A stretch of DNA of 64,000 bases, from the NCBI GenBank assembly GCA_903939115.1, contig CAJAFV010000058.1, positions 62,001-126,000 on the forward strand. Reading direction: 5' to 3'. How positions within the stretch are numbered: position 1 is the stretch's first letter; each line of letters opens with the position of its first letter. This document shows, in pieces, positions 8,712 through 17,999 of this stretch. A model generated the notes under the pieces. The model was not told the origin of the DNA. It saw only the letters and a program-made list of their open reading frames with translations, and did not search any database. The DNA is from an uncultured Geobacteraceae bacterium (lineage in GTDB: Bacteria; Desulfobacterota; Desulfuromonadia; Geobacterales; Pseudopelobacteraceae). A program made the translations under genes and the position numbers.

Positions 8712-10697
8712 TCAAAGTGTTTTTATGATTTTCTCAGCCTCGTTTCTTCCGGCGAACTGCTCGTTTGATGCTAATGATTTTTTGAGTGATTCTTTTGCTT
8801 CCGGAAGCTTACCCGCTTTATACTGCGCCATGCCGAGATGATAATTCAGTACCGGGGATCCGGGAACTGCCGCCTGGATCTTGGTGATCACTTCCAGCGC
8901 CCTTTTGAAATCCCCCTTTTTGTAATAGACCCATCCCAGAGTATCGGAGACTGTGAGTTCTTCGGGACTGAGCGTCTGTGCCTTTTGGGCCAGTGTCAGC
9001 GCCCGGTCCAGACTGGCTGCTGATTGGCTCTTCTCGCTGAGGAGATATGCGAGATCATTACAGACACGCCACGACTCTGGATTGCGTTTGTAGGCCTGCT
9101 CCAGTTCGTTCAGAGCCTTATCCGTCTGCCCCTGTTTAATATAGAGTTCGCTGAATTTCACATAGCCGATCGGTAACTGGGGCGCTTTGCGCTTCAATTC
9201 TGCATACTGGGCTTCGGCTCGCTTCAGATCACCGGCACGAACAAACAGATCTCCCAGGTCACTTTTGATTTCCAGGTCAGCCGGATTCTTGGCAAGAATC
9301 TTGTTCAAGGTCTCCTCCGCCTGCGTATACAGTTTCTGGATCATCAGCACCCGGGCCAGACCGCGCAGCAGTTCGCGAGATTCGGGCTCCGCCTTGACGG
9401 CCGTTCGCAGCACATCCAGAGCCAGAGTGGGCTCTTTGTTGAGTTGGTGCGCATCAGCGAGACGAATCTGCGCCATGGCAAATTTGGGATTTTCATTGAC
9501 GACAGTACGAAACTCCGCTACTGCCTTCGAACCGTCCCCTTTAAGCAGGTAGATACTCCCCTTGGTAAAATGGGCGTCACTGTTTTTCGGGCTTTCCTTA
9601 ATAACATCATCAGCAAATGTGGCACTGGTCTCAAGATCGCGCCTGATCAGATAAATTTTAGCCAGCGTAGTTTTAATCTGAATCAGGTCCGGTTTTTCGA
9701 GATCTTTGCCTTTAGCAATCGCCTCTTTCAATGTCTCGATAGCCAGATCACCTTTGTTCAGATTGGCATACAGCTCGCTGAGTGCGAAGCGGAGCTTGAA
9801 ATTTTTGGCGATGGCAGCAATGCCGTCTTTCAGTTCACGTTCGGCATCTTCAGGTTTGTTGTGGGAGAGATAGAACCCGGCTGCCTGCAGACGGATGTTC
9901 TGGTCCTGGGGGGCAGCGGTTATCAGGCCTTTCACGGTATCCTTCGCTTTCTGCTCCTGCCCGGCAGACCAGTAAAGCTGCGCCAGCGTGATGCCATGGC
10001 GGGGTTCATTCGGCTCTATCGCCATAACCTGTTTAATGACGACGGCTGCATCATCAATCTTTCCGCCCCGCACCTTGAGGTCGGCCAGCGCCATCAGAAT
10101 TTCTACTGATTTGGGGTTAGCGGCAGCCCCCTTGCCGAGAGTCACCTCAGCAGTTGCGGTATCATTTTTCTGCAGATGGGCAGAAGCCAAAAGCATATAG
10201 GCATCAGGCTTGGTGATTCCTTTGGCAATGAGTCCCTCCAGGTAGGGAACCGCTGTTACGAACTCCTTGCGTGATATGTACACCGCACCTTTCAGCAACT
10301 GTCCATCCGCATGTGTGCCATCTTTTTTCAGTATCAGTTCGGCCTTTTCCAGCGCTTTGTCAGACTGGGCAGCGCCAAGGAGCAGTTTTCCCATCTGGTA
10401 CTGAGCATCAAGATCGGCAGGGTTCAGCTCAACGGCCTTGGAAAACAGACCAAAGGCGCCCCGCAGATTACTCTCTTTCAGGTCGATCATGCCGAGCATG
10501 CGATAGGCGTCGGCATATTTAGGATCAATCTGGGCGGCGTTTTTGAACTCAAGTCGGGCCTTGACGTAATCGGCCTTTTCGTAGAGAGCTTTTCCCTTGT
10601 TATAAAACTTGGCTTTTTTTACCTCTGGACCTCCGCAGGCCGCCAGTACAGAAGCAGTTACAACGAGTAAGCAGTACCGCATAAAATTATTTCTCAT
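8712..10697 (-). CDS. PrsT-like TPR-repeat lipoprotein of the PEP-CTERM/EPS system
   Basis: The protein is 661 aa. A lipoprotein signal with lipobox LAAC (SVLAACGGPEVKK) is followed by tandem tetratricopeptide repeats to the end (ADAYRMLGMIDLKESNLRGA, NSDAHFTKGSIYLLKGDGSK and others). This is the layout of the TPR lipoprotein that marks exosortase exopolysaccharide loci; family members are often nearer 900 residues, so this copy seems to have fewer repeats. A GAGG lies upstream of the ATG. It is probably an envelope scaffold for polysaccharide assembly. Its gene sits between the initiating transferase and the Wza gene. Confidence 0.87.
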   Translation of the reverse strand: MRNNFMRYCLLVVTASVLAACGGPEVKKAKFYNKGKALYEKADYVKARLEFKNAAQIDPKYADAYRMLGMIDLKESNLRGAFGLFSKAVELNPADLDAQYQMGKLLLGAAQSDKALEKAELILKKDGTHADGQLLKGAVYISRKEFVTAVPYLEGLIAKGITKPDAYMLLASAHLQKNDTATAEVTLGKGAAANPKSVEILMALADLKVRGGKIDDAAVVIKQVMAIEPNEPRHGITLAQLYWSAGQEQKAKDTVKGLITAAPQDQNIRLQAAGFYLSHNKPEDAERELKDGIAAIAKNFKLRFALSELYANLNKGDLAIETLKEAIAKGKDLEKPDLIQIKTTLAKIYLIRRDLETSATFADDVIKESPKNSDAHFTKGSIYLLKGDGSKAVAEFRTVVNENPKFAMAQIRLADAHQLNKEPTLALDVLRTAVKAEPESRELLRGLARVLMIQKLYTQAEETLNKILAKNPADLEIKSDLGDLFVRAGDLKRAEAQYAELKRKAPQLPIGYVKFSELYIKQGQTDKALNELEQAYKRNPESWRVCNDLAYLLSEKSQSAASLDRALTLAQKAQTLSPEELTVSDTLGWVYYKKGDFKRALEVITKIQAAVPGSPVLNYHLGMAQYKAGKLPEAKESLKKSLASNEQFAGRNEAEKIIKTL

Positions 10698-10747
10698 GTT
10701 CTCATTTCCTCTCTCTTTTGTATTTTGTGCGTTGTTCTGTTTTCAGC

Positions 10748-10841
10748 CAGTGTCGTCCGGTTTGATCTTTGCATTTAGCCTCCCCTCCCGCAAGTGGAGG
10801 GGGGACTTTTAAGGCGACGGCATAAACCAAACCGGACACTG
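10748..10841. repeat. Nested inverted repeat (REP-like) between prsT-like and wecA-like genes
   Basis: The outer arms CAGTGTCGTCCGGTTTG (10748-10764) and CAAACCGGACACTG (10828-10841) are complementary apart from a two-base insertion. Inside is a GC-rich hairpin, CCCCTCC and GGAGGGG around CGCAAGT, near 10782-10803. It could be a mobile palindromic unit or an intercistronic processing or attenuation hairpin. No U-run follows on the minus strand. Confidence 0.6.
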
Positions 10842-10848
10842 CTGGTTT

Positions 10849-12480
10849 TCAGCGGGTTATCAGCACAAACAGTGACAGCATGATGGTTCCGGCAATAAAG
10901 GTGTATTTGCCGCGTAGTTCGGCCAGCAATACTTCAAAGCTGAAATAGAGCATGATGACTTTTGCGGCGACGAGGCCATATTGATAGTCGAGTACATTGT
11001 TGTTCGGCAGATTGGGTACGGCCACAGCCAAAATAATTATCAAAAAATCCATCGGCGAACTTTTAAATCCGCTGGTTCGCCGGGAGAACTTTGAAATCAC
11101 CAGAATCAAAACCGCAAAAATGCCGAACAACGTATTGAACATTGTACGGGGAACTCCATCAAGCCAACGATTTGAGGCGGTTTCGCTCAAATAGACAGCG
11201 AAGGGAACAGACAGATAGATTGCCATGCGCAGCGTCACCGCCAGCCATGGTTTCGCAAAAAACCAGATCAGCCCGATCGCAATAAGTAGCAGCAACGCTA
11301 CCACGGAGAGGTAGCGGGGAATTTCCCTGGCCAAAAAGCAGGTGGAGATGAGTAGCAGCGATATACCGTACACAAAGACCGGAAATGTTTTTTTAATAGC
11401 GGTCCCTTCCCGCTTGAGGAGTCTAAAGCGTCCGGCGATCCGTACTTCAAAAAATTCGAGGCGTTGTGCCCGCCAGCCATTTTTTCGTGCCCTGTGAAAA
11501 AACAGTAAAATGGCAGCTGAAAACCCCAGGTATTCAATCAGGAGCAGCCAGTCGGATTGGTAGCGAAACAGTAATGCTGAAATGATCAGGAGCGTCTGAA
11601 AAACATAGATGACCACGACAGATTCAGCCTGGTGCAGGCCAAGGCCGATCAGGTGATGGTGAAAATGCTTCTTGTCGGCGCTGAAAGGAGATATCCCCTT
11701 TGAGATTCGGGTTATCATGACCGTGAGAGTATCGAGTACCGGAAAGCCGAGTAAAATAAGCGGCAGCACCGGGCTCAAGGTTGGAGCTGTCTGGGTCAGG
11801 TGGATCGACAATGAAGCGGCTGAGAAGCCGAGGAACTGGCTGCCTGCATCTCCCATGAATATTGATGCCGGATGCGTGTTGAAGCGGAGGAAACCGAACA
11901 GGACTCCGGAAAGCGCCAGGGCGATCAAGCCGATGGAGTCGTTTCCTTCAAGATACGCGAGACAACCGATCGAAGCGAATATCAACAGGCATATTCCGCC
12001 TGCAAGGCCATCCAGACCGTCAGAAAGATTAATCGCGTTGGTAGCCCCAACGATGGCCAGCAGTGTCAAAGGGATGGCGATAAATCCGGGCAGCAGAAAC
12101 CCGTCCGGCAGCAGCATGCCAAGAGATATGATCTGGACATCACCAGCGAAAATAATTACCACTGTGGCTAAAACCTGCCCCAGAAATTTAAACTTGGGGG
12201 GAATGTCCAGAACATCATCCAACATGCCGAAAGCAACGAGGATGGCTGCTGCGCCCAGATAGGCGGCGACGAAATGATCGGCATGCAGCCAATACAAAAG
12301 CGGCACAAAAGTGCCTACCACCATCGCTATGCCGCCAATACGAGGCACAGGGAGTTTGTGCACCTTGCGTTCGCCGGGGAGATCAACTGCAACATTGAAA
12401 TGAACTGCCAGCAGACTCAGTACCGGCGTCATAGCAATGGTTATAAGGAGAGCCAGCAGCAGTGTTGAAAGAAAGATCAT
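10849..12480 (-). CDS. WecA/MraY-family polyprenyl-phosphate sugar-1-phosphate transferase with C-terminal membrane extension
   Basis: The protein is 543 aa and polytopic. It has the diagnostic motifs: LDDVLD (about 87-92), NAINLSDGLDGLAGG (148-162), FMGDAGSQFLGF (208-219) and the His-rich KKHFHHHLIGLGLHQ (270-284). These enzymes load the first sugar-1-phosphate, commonly GlcNAc-1-P, on undecaprenyl phosphate. The usual length is about 330-370 residues. Here a further 190 residues with several membrane helices (about 350-543) follow, of unknown role. It is likely the initiating transferase of this locus. Confidence 0.9.
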   Translation of the reverse strand: MIFLSTLLLALLITIAMTPVLSLLAVHFNVAVDLPGERKVHKLPVPRIGGIAMVVGTFVPLLYWLHADHFVAAYLGAAAILVAFGMLDDVLDIPPKFKFLGQVLATVVIIFAGDVQIISLGMLLPDGFLLPGFIAIPLTLLAIVGATNAINLSDGLDGLAGGICLLIFASIGCLAYLEGNDSIGLIALALSGVLFGFLRFNTHPASIFMGDAGSQFLGFSAASLSIHLTQTAPTLSPVLPLILLGFPVLDTLTVMITRISKGISPFSADKKHFHHHLIGLGLHQAESVVVIYVFQTLLIISALLFRYQSDWLLLIEYLGFSAAILLFFHRARKNGWRAQRLEFFEVRIAGRFRLLKREGTAIKKTFPVFVYGISLLLISTCFLAREIPRYLSVVALLLLIAIGLIWFFAKPWLAVTLRMAIYLSVPFAVYLSETASNRWLDGVPRTMFNTLFGIFAVLILVISKFSRRTSGFKSSPMDFLIIILAVAVPNLPNNNVLDYQYGLVAAKVIMLYFSFEVLLAELRGKYTFIAGTIMLSLFVLITR

Positions 12481-12612
12481 CGGATATTTTTACCAAGGAA
12501 GCAGAGACGGATTTTGTGTGACCATGCATACTAGCAAAGTAATGTTACGGCTGAGCGTCGATTGCGTTAATGTTTGATAAAGAGTACGTAACGGAAACAT
12601 ACATGTCACATG

Positions 12613-13620
12613 TTACTCCAGATCCTTGATGCCCTTTAGTATCTGAGCAGATGTAATCTCGCCGCTCCCGACCAGAACCTTCATTTTGCCGGTTTTACTG
12701 TTACGGATGATCAGCGTCGGGGTCGAGTTGACCCTGAATTGTTCAGCCAGCTTGATGGAGTTGCCCATCTGCTGGGTAACATCGAGAAAGGAGAGTTGTT
12801 TGTAGGCTATTTTCTGGGGGGCTACGGCGGCCATAATGTCATCGTTTGTCGGATTTTTTGTTTTTTGAGCAACGGCAAAGAGGGCTTTGCGCAGCTGCGG
12901 GTATTTGTCCTTCTCATATGCGGCAAATGAAAGATGGTACGGTACGAAATTGGTGGCTTCGGGGTGGATGATTTTGTCGACAAAGAACATCTTCGTTTTA
13001 TTCGCCAGTGTAGGGTAGAGCGGCTCGATAACCCCTTCCACCTTGATGCAGACCGGACAGAGCCAGTCGGAAAACAGGTATATTTCCACTTTGCTCTGCT
13101 GATTGCCGAGCGACAGATTAAGCTGGCTGGCTGCGGCATCAGGTTTGGCAATGCCGGAAAAGGTAGCGATAAAACTGAACAGTGCAACAACAACAATTGA
13201 CAGCGACTTGAAAACACTTTTTTGATACATGCAGATTTTCTCCTTACGGTTTATAAAATATCTGACCAGGTCAGTTACTATCAAAAGATAGATCAGCGCA
13301 GCGATGGCGAGGCAGACGGGGCACCAGGCCTTGATAACGTTTTTCTGCAGCAGGATCATATTGATTTCTGCGCCCCCGGCGCCGGCAAGAAGCAGGTTAG
13401 AGAGCAGTGCAGCGGCTGAAAACCTCGTTGTCAGTACTGTCAGCAGACCGGCCAGGGTGAAGAAAGTGACACCGACGACTGGAAAGGAAAGCCCCAGCAA
13501 ACGATACTGATGAGTCTCGCTGCAGCCGCCGAAGTTGCACAGATCGGTGGCCGAGATGATGGAAAGTACGAGTCCGATCGTAAGAAGTGTCAGAACGAAG
13601 AGGCGATAACGAATGCCCAT
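12613..13620 (-). CDS. VKOR-DsbA fusion (disulfide-forming enzyme)
   Basis: The protein is 335 aa. The N-terminal half is a vitamin K epoxide reductase membrane domain with the loop cysteines C28/C33 (LCNFGGC) and the redox pair WCPVC (100-103) in a helix. A further membrane segment (about 139-157) leads to a periplasmic thioredoxin/DsbA-like domain with active site CPVC (188-191) and a cis-Pro motif STPTL. The fusion oxidises thiols of exported proteins and passes electrons to quinone. GGGAG precedes the ATG. The subtilase gene upstream ends 16 bases away, and that protein has several exported Cys residues, so it may be a client. Confidence 0.93.
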   Translation of the reverse strand: MGIRYRLFVLTLLTIGLVLSIISATDLCNFGGCSETHQYRLLGLSFPVVGVTFFTLAGLLTVLTTRFSAAALLSNLLLAGAGGAEINMILLQKNVIKAWCPVCLAIAALIYLLIVTDLVRYFINRKEKICMYQKSVFKSLSIVVVALFSFIATFSGIAKPDAAASQLNLSLGNQQSKVEIYLFSDWLCPVCIKVEGVIEPLYPTLANKTKMFFVDKIIHPEATNFVPYHLSFAAYEKDKYPQLRKALFAVAQKTKNPTNDDIMAAVAPQKIAYKQLSFLDVTQQMGNSIKLAEQFRVNSTPTLIIRNSKTGKMKVLVGSGEITSAQILKGIKDLE

Positions 13621-13636
13621 GAAGCTAGCTCCCCTG

Positions 13637-15811
13637 TTATTTTTTTCCTGAAGCGCCGTACGCAGTCAAAAGAGTCAGCGAAAGTGCGGCGACAACAGCC
13701 AGCGGCAGCGGCAAACCGGGGACCGGTTCAGCTGAAGCAGTATTAATTAGTGAAACGGAAGCACTATTGTTGGTCGGCAGAGGATCAGTTGTAGTTGCTG
13801 AAACCTGTGCCGTATTCAGATCGGTGCCTGGAACCGTAAAATGCAGCGAGACGGTGCTTACGACACTCCCGCCAGCGAGCAGATCACCGATGCTGCAGTT
13901 GATCGTTCCCAGGGTAACGGTACAGCCGACCGGAACGGAATCGATGATTGAACCGGCAGGTGTGATATCAGCAAGTATTATACCCGTTGCCGTGGAGGGG
14001 CCGTTGTTGGTGACAACCAGGCTATAGGATATGACATCACCTGTTGTAATCGGAATGACCGGCCCGGTCATACCGAGCGCCAGATCGGCCTGCTGCACAA
14101 GGGACCAATTGAGCAGAATCAGCCCGGCTGCGCCGTTGACCCCGTCAACGGCGATCTGATACGTGGTTCCGGCCTCGGCAATAAACGAGACGCCGCTGGT
14201 GTTGCCGGCAGAACCGTCATTGTCGTTGGCTGCTATAGAAACCAGACTGCCCAAAGTTGTACCGGTATATACCGCCAGCAGGGTATCGAGCATGCTGCCG
14301 TGGGTGTTGATCGCTGCGACACCGCTGCTCGGCGCGGTCCAGCTCCACCACACCGACCGGCCGCCGGTGACTCCAGCATGATTCGACTCACCGGTCTCTG
14401 AAGTGGCGTTGAAGTTTTGCGCTGTAAGCGCGCCGGTCTCTCCGTTCAGGATTGTGCGGTCAGTGAACAGGTCGTTAGCCGGTGGGCTGACGGTTGCCAG
14501 GAGATTGAGGCGAGGCACAGTGACTCCGTTGCGCGGGTCGGTTATCTTAACCCCGGTAGCGGTCATACGGGTAACAATCTGGTCCAGAGATTCAGTCGGG
14601 AAAGCCGCTTGTAGCACCGCTGCCGTGCCGGCGACATGTGGTGAGGCCTGCGAGGTTCCGGCCATCTGGATGCCCGATGCGGTAATGAACGCACCTGGGG
14701 CGAGCATGGTCAGGAATAATGCGCTGTTGGAGAAACAGGGGATTCTATCAGGTCCGTTAGTACTGTCGGTACACCCGGAATTCCAGGTAAATGGGCCATT
14801 CCAGGTGGTGTCGTACACCGCCCCCACCGATACGACCCCCGGAGTGCAGGCGGGACTTGATATGCCATCTGTAAAGGCATTGTTACCCGATGAAGCAACA
14901 GCCAGAATACCGGCGCTCCGGGCATTTGCGATCGGAGTAACATACGGGTTGGTTACGCTGGAGGAGCATGGAACGGTATAGTTGACACTGTCACCCAGGC
15001 TCATATTGATGGTGGTGATGCCGTAGAGGTTTTTTTTTGTAATGCCCCAGTTGATGCCGGCAATAACCGTGCTGTCGGTCCCGGAACCGCCCGGTAATGC
15101 GTTAAATGATGCGATATGTGAACCGGGTGCAACGCCGGCAACTATACCGGCAACATTAGTGCCATGATTACCAGCGGTCGTTACCAGGTTTCTATTGCCG
15201 TTGACATCCACAGCTGCAACTATCCGGCAGCCGATGGGTACTCCCGGTTTGGTGCAGGAGCCAAAAGCGGAGAGTGTATAGTTGACGCCGGAATCTATCA
15301 CCAGAACAGTTTGCCCGCTGCCACTGAATCCTGCCGCTGCAGCAGACGGTTGGCCGATGAACGGCAGGCTGTAGGCAAGGTGCGGATACACCGGTTTGTC
15401 TTCATAGACGGCTTTTACTTCAGGTTGAAGCAGGAGTTTATCCAGGGCCGCTCTGGATTTGAGACGCTGTAAACGCATCGGCAGGTGTGAGTAATCGTTT
15501 ACCGTTTCTGTCTCTGCCGGGGTAAAACCCGCTTCAGCCCTCTCTTTCAGCTTCTTATAGCGCCCGGCTTTAAACGCCAGAATGACGTCATCGTCGTGTT
15601 CCACTCCCCTGTTACGGCGCATATCCACGCTTTCTTTCTCCACGTCCTGATCATCGTAGAGGACTATAATATCCTGGGAGATGCCGGCATCGAGCTTGCG
15701 GACAATCGTGTGCGGAACGTCCGCCAGAGTGGCGGCGTCAGCATACGGTGCAGAGGAGATGGAGCAGGCCGCCGTCAGCAGGCAGCACACTATGCATGAG
15801 GACGATTTCAC
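13637..15811 (-). CDS. Secreted subtilisin-like serine protease with DUF11 domain and C-terminal anchor
   Basis: The protein is 724 aa if started at GTG 15811, which has GAGG 8 bases upstream and puts a signal or lipoprotein-like leader (CCLLTAACSISS) at the N-terminus; a TTG 51 bases further upstream is less likely. The S8 catalytic residues are D173 (LVIDSG), H216 (NHGTNVAG) and S387 (GTSQASPHVAG). A pre-peptidase-like beta domain and one DUF11 repeat (SYSLVVTNNGPSTATGIILA) follow. The tail is PVPGLPLPL, a hydrophobic helix and a Lys end, like an exosortase sorting signal. It is probably first in the exopolysaccharide cluster and could process sorted surface proteins. Confidence 0.92.
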   Translation of the reverse strand: MKSSSCIVCCLLTAACSISSAPYADAATLADVPHTIVRKLDAGISQDIIVLYDDQDVEKESVDMRRNRGVEHDDDVILAFKAGRYKKLKERAEAGFTPAETETVNDYSHLPMRLQRLKSRAALDKLLLQPEVKAVYEDKPVYPHLAYSLPFIGQPSAAAAGFSGSGQTVLVIDSGVNYTLSAFGSCTKPGVPIGCRIVAAVDVNGNRNLVTTAGNHGTNVAGIVAGVAPGSHIASFNALPGGSGTDSTVIAGINWGITKKNLYGITTINMSLGDSVNYTVPCSSSVTNPYVTPIANARSAGILAVASSGNNAFTDGISSPACTPGVVSVGAVYDTTWNGPFTWNSGCTDSTNGPDRIPCFSNSALFLTMLAPGAFITASGIQMAGTSQASPHVAGTAAVLQAAFPTESLDQIVTRMTATGVKITDPRNGVTVPRLNLLATVSPPANDLFTDRTILNGETGALTAQNFNATSETGESNHAGVTGGRSVWWSWTAPSSGVAAINTHGSMLDTLLAVYTGTTLGSLVSIAANDNDGSAGNTSGVSFIAEAGTTYQIAVDGVNGAAGLILLNWSLVQQADLALGMTGPVIPITTGDVISYSLVVTNNGPSTATGIILADITPAGSIIDSVPVGCTVTLGTINCSIGDLLAGGSVVSTVSLHFTVPGTDLNTAQVSATTTDPLPTNNSASVSLINTASAEPVPGLPLPLAVVAALSLTLLTAYGASGKK

Positions 15812-16099
15812 GGCTGTATCCTCGAAGAAATTTAAAAATCCGAACCGGTGAATTATCCCCAATCCGGATTTGATTCCCTGAAGTAGATCTTCTGCCCCGT
15901 TTTCAATAGTGTGTTTGGCGGGAACTGATCGTTCGGAGAAGCTGAAAACATCCTAGCATAGTGATATGTCAGCGGTGTTACAGGAGGGTAAATGTTTCGA
16001 AATAATTGAATATGCACCTATTTGTCATGGATATGAGATTGACAGGTCAAAATGCTATGACTATCATGGACATCTCAAAATCCGCTATGGGGGTGCTGT
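15812..16099. promoter_or_regulatory. Divergent promoters: EPS cluster (minus) and VapBC-type pair (plus)
   Basis: On the plus strand a near-consensus promoter TTGACA (16039-16044), 17-base spacer and TATCAT (16062-16067) precedes the antitoxin. The -35 lies in a dyad, TTGAC-AG-GTCAA, a likely autoregulatory operator. On the minus strand TGTAACA (15976-15982) and TATGCT (15955-15960) may form the promoter of the exopolysaccharide cluster, in the same order as at the response-regulator promoter near 2714-2746. Confidence 0.6.
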
Positions 16100-16393
16100 A
16101 TGCAACGAGCTTCGGTTTCAGAATTAAAAGCTTCTGCAAGTGAGTATCTGAGGCAAGTAAAAGCCGGAGAAGAAGTATTGATTACTGACAGGGGAAAGCC
16201 TGTTGCCAAAATAATTCCGTTGCGGCGAAGCGAATTGGCCGCTGATGTTCGAATGGCTCAGCTCGAACTTGCCGGTCTTGCGAAAGTCGGCACGGGTAAA
16301 TTGCCCGCAGACTTCTGGCTCATTTCCCGTCCAGGCGATAAAGAAGGGGCCGTATTGGCGGCGCTAATTGCCGAACGTGAGGAGGGACGATGA
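16100..16393 (+). CDS. Phd/YefM-family antitoxin of a VapBC-type pair
   Basis: The protein is 97 aa. The N-terminal half is a classic prevent-host-death fold: QRASVSELKASASEYLRQVK, then EVLITDRGKPVAKIIPL. This part dimerises and binds the operator. The C-terminal tail is the toxin-wrapping part. Its end overlaps the PIN toxin start by 4 bases (ATGA), the usual coupling of such pairs. It should repress its own promoter at 16039-16067. Confidence 0.92.
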   Translation: MQRASVSELKASASEYLRQVKAGEEVLITDRGKPVAKIIPLRRSELAADVRMAQLELAGLAKVGTGKLPADFWLISRPGDKEGAVLAALIAEREEGR

Positions 16394-16842
16394 AATTCTG
16401 GGATAGTTGTGCCCTGATTCCACTTTGCATTGATGAGCCATTTACGGGAACGGTTCGCACCATAGCTGAAGAGGATGAAGGCCTGGTTGCATGGTGGGGA
16501 ACACCAGTGGAGTGTTGTTCAGCATTTGCCCGCTATCGACGTGAAAATAAAATATCAGCGGACGAAGAGCGGATATTTCGCAGTTTAGTGAACACTCTTG
16601 CCGAATCATGGACAGAAATCAGCCCCACTGAAGAAGCAAGGACTTTAGCTAGTCGGCTCTTGTTACGGCACCCGCTTCGCGCTGCAGACTCGCTCCAGCT
16701 TGCCGCAGCCGTTATTTGGACCGGTAAACGCCCTGAAGGTTTTGAATTTGTCTGCCTGGATAAGCGTTTGCGTGAGGCAGCACAAGCTGAAGGTTTTACC
16801 GTATTGCCGGCTCAGCAGGCATTCGACGCACTATGTTCATAA
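16390..16842 (+). CDS. VapC-like PIN-domain ribonuclease toxin
   Basis: The protein is 150 aa. The PIN-domain acidic residues are visible: D5 (KFWDSCAL), E41 (TPVECCSA), D101 (RAADSLQLAA) and D125 (VCLDKRL). VapC toxins cleave tRNA or rRNA in a Mg-dependent manner and are held by the antitoxin encoded just upstream. The last 10 bases overlap the start of the histidine kinase gene, which is unusual for a TA pair and suggests insertion or read-through into that gene. Confidence 0.9.
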   Translation: MKFWDSCALIPLCIDEPFTGTVRTIAEEDEGLVAWWGTPVECCSAFARYRRENKISADEERIFRSLVNTLAESWTEISPTEEARTLASRLLLRHPLRAADSLQLAAAVIWTGKRPEGFEFVCLDKRLREAAQAEGFTVLPAQQAFDALCS

Positions 16843-17999
16843 TCGGCGTGTTTCCGCTCAAAGGTACGCGCAACGCTTTCCTGGCTAATTTGCTCATTGG
16901 TACTTCCCTGGCACTGCTGATCTACTTTATCGAGCAGACCGGTATGGTGGCGAAGCTCTTCAACCGCGTCCTGTATCTGCTGCTGGCTGCAATCGGCGGC
17001 GTCCTCCATTTCAGCCAGTTTTCGCCGTTTACCATCGAAGGGCTTGCCCTGGATGCCCTTGCCGTTGTTATTTCCGTCTCAATCTGGACCTGGTTTTCCT
17101 CACTGGCGCTGCGAATCCTTGCCAACCTACTGCTCTGTGCCGCCCTGATTCCACTGACAATCTTCCTGATCGACAATTACGGCATACTGCTCAGTGGAGT
17201 GCCGATTGTCGCGGCAATTATTGTCGCCTTACTGCTTGATGCTGCCGCCGACCGCTTCAAGAACCGCTTGCGCCGCCGCATTGTCGTCGAAAAGCAGGAA
17301 GCCGAGTACAGTGTCATCCGTCACTTGGCGCACAATGTCAAACCGGGGCTGCAGATCGTCCGCTCACCACTGTTGGCGCTACAGGAACTCCTCGATCGGC
17401 GCGGACTGCTGACAGCCGAACTCTCCCGACGTCTGGACGGTTCAGTTGAAACTGTTGGCGATGCCTTGAACAACGCGATTACCAGTCTGGGGCAGATCAA
17501 TGCCATCATCGACAACACCCGTCAATTGGTGACCCGCGAAATAGACAGCGAAACGCTCTGTGAAGTGGAATTGCAGGAGTTGCTGGTGGAGGACATCTTT
17601 CCGCTGCATGCCGGTAAATTCAAAATGACGGTGAATGGAGGTCCGGTGTGGGTCTCCCTGCATCGGGAATCATTTATTGAGGCGATCAACAACCTGCTGC
17701 GCAACGCCGAAACACATGGGTTTTTGGAGCCAGCTGCCGCCAATGAAGTCTGTTTCACACTGCGTCAGTCCCGCAAAAAGGTTGTCATTGACTACACTAA
17801 TAACGGGCGGCCGTTTCCCGCCAACCTGAGTACGGACGACTTCCTCTCCTTCGGCAGGAAAGGAGCGGACAGTCCCGGTGAAGGATTGGGCGGCGCCTGG
17901 ATTGGCAAGGTCATTGAGGCGCATAGCGGTAATTTTGAAATCATTCGCGACGGGCAGCCGCTGCATTTCCGCATTACTCTGCCGAAAAGGGGAAACTAA
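16833..17999 (+). CDS. Membrane sensor histidine kinase
   Basis: The protein is 388 aa. About four to five membrane helices occupy residues 15-140. A dimerisation segment with candidate phospho-His H164 or H167 (RHLAHNVKPGL) follows, then an ATPase domain with N-box FIEAINNLLRNAETHG and G-box GEGLGGAWIGKVIEAHSG. The H-box is non-standard (HN rather than HE). The ATG at 16833 lies inside the VapC gene and the protein starts almost directly with a membrane helix, so an N-terminal sensor part may have been lost. It is coupled to the receiver gene downstream (TAATG overlap). Confidence 0.82.
   Translation: MFIIGVFPLKGTRNAFLANLLIGTSLALLIYFIEQTGMVAKLFNRVLYLLLAAIGGVLHFSQFSPFTIEGLALDALAVVISVSIWTWFSSLALRILANLLLCAALIPLTIFLIDNYGILLSGVPIVAAIIVALLLDAAADRFKNRLRRRIVVEKQEAEYSVIRHLAHNVKPGLQIVRSPLLALQELLDRRGLLTAELSRRLDGSVETVGDALNNAITSLGQINAIIDNTRQLVTREIDSETLCEVELQELLVEDIFPLHAGKFKMTVNGGPVWVSLHRESFIEAINNLLRNAETHGFLEPAAANEVCFTLRQSRKKVVIDYTNNGRPFPANLSTDDFLSFGRKGADSPGEGLGGAWIGKVIEAHSGNFEIIRDGQPLHFRITLPKRGN

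Noticed and set aside
10697-10849. Transposon ends for the nested inverted repeat at 10748-10841
   Set aside because: Only about 94 bases with no transposase and no visible target duplication, so it is listed as a repeat only.
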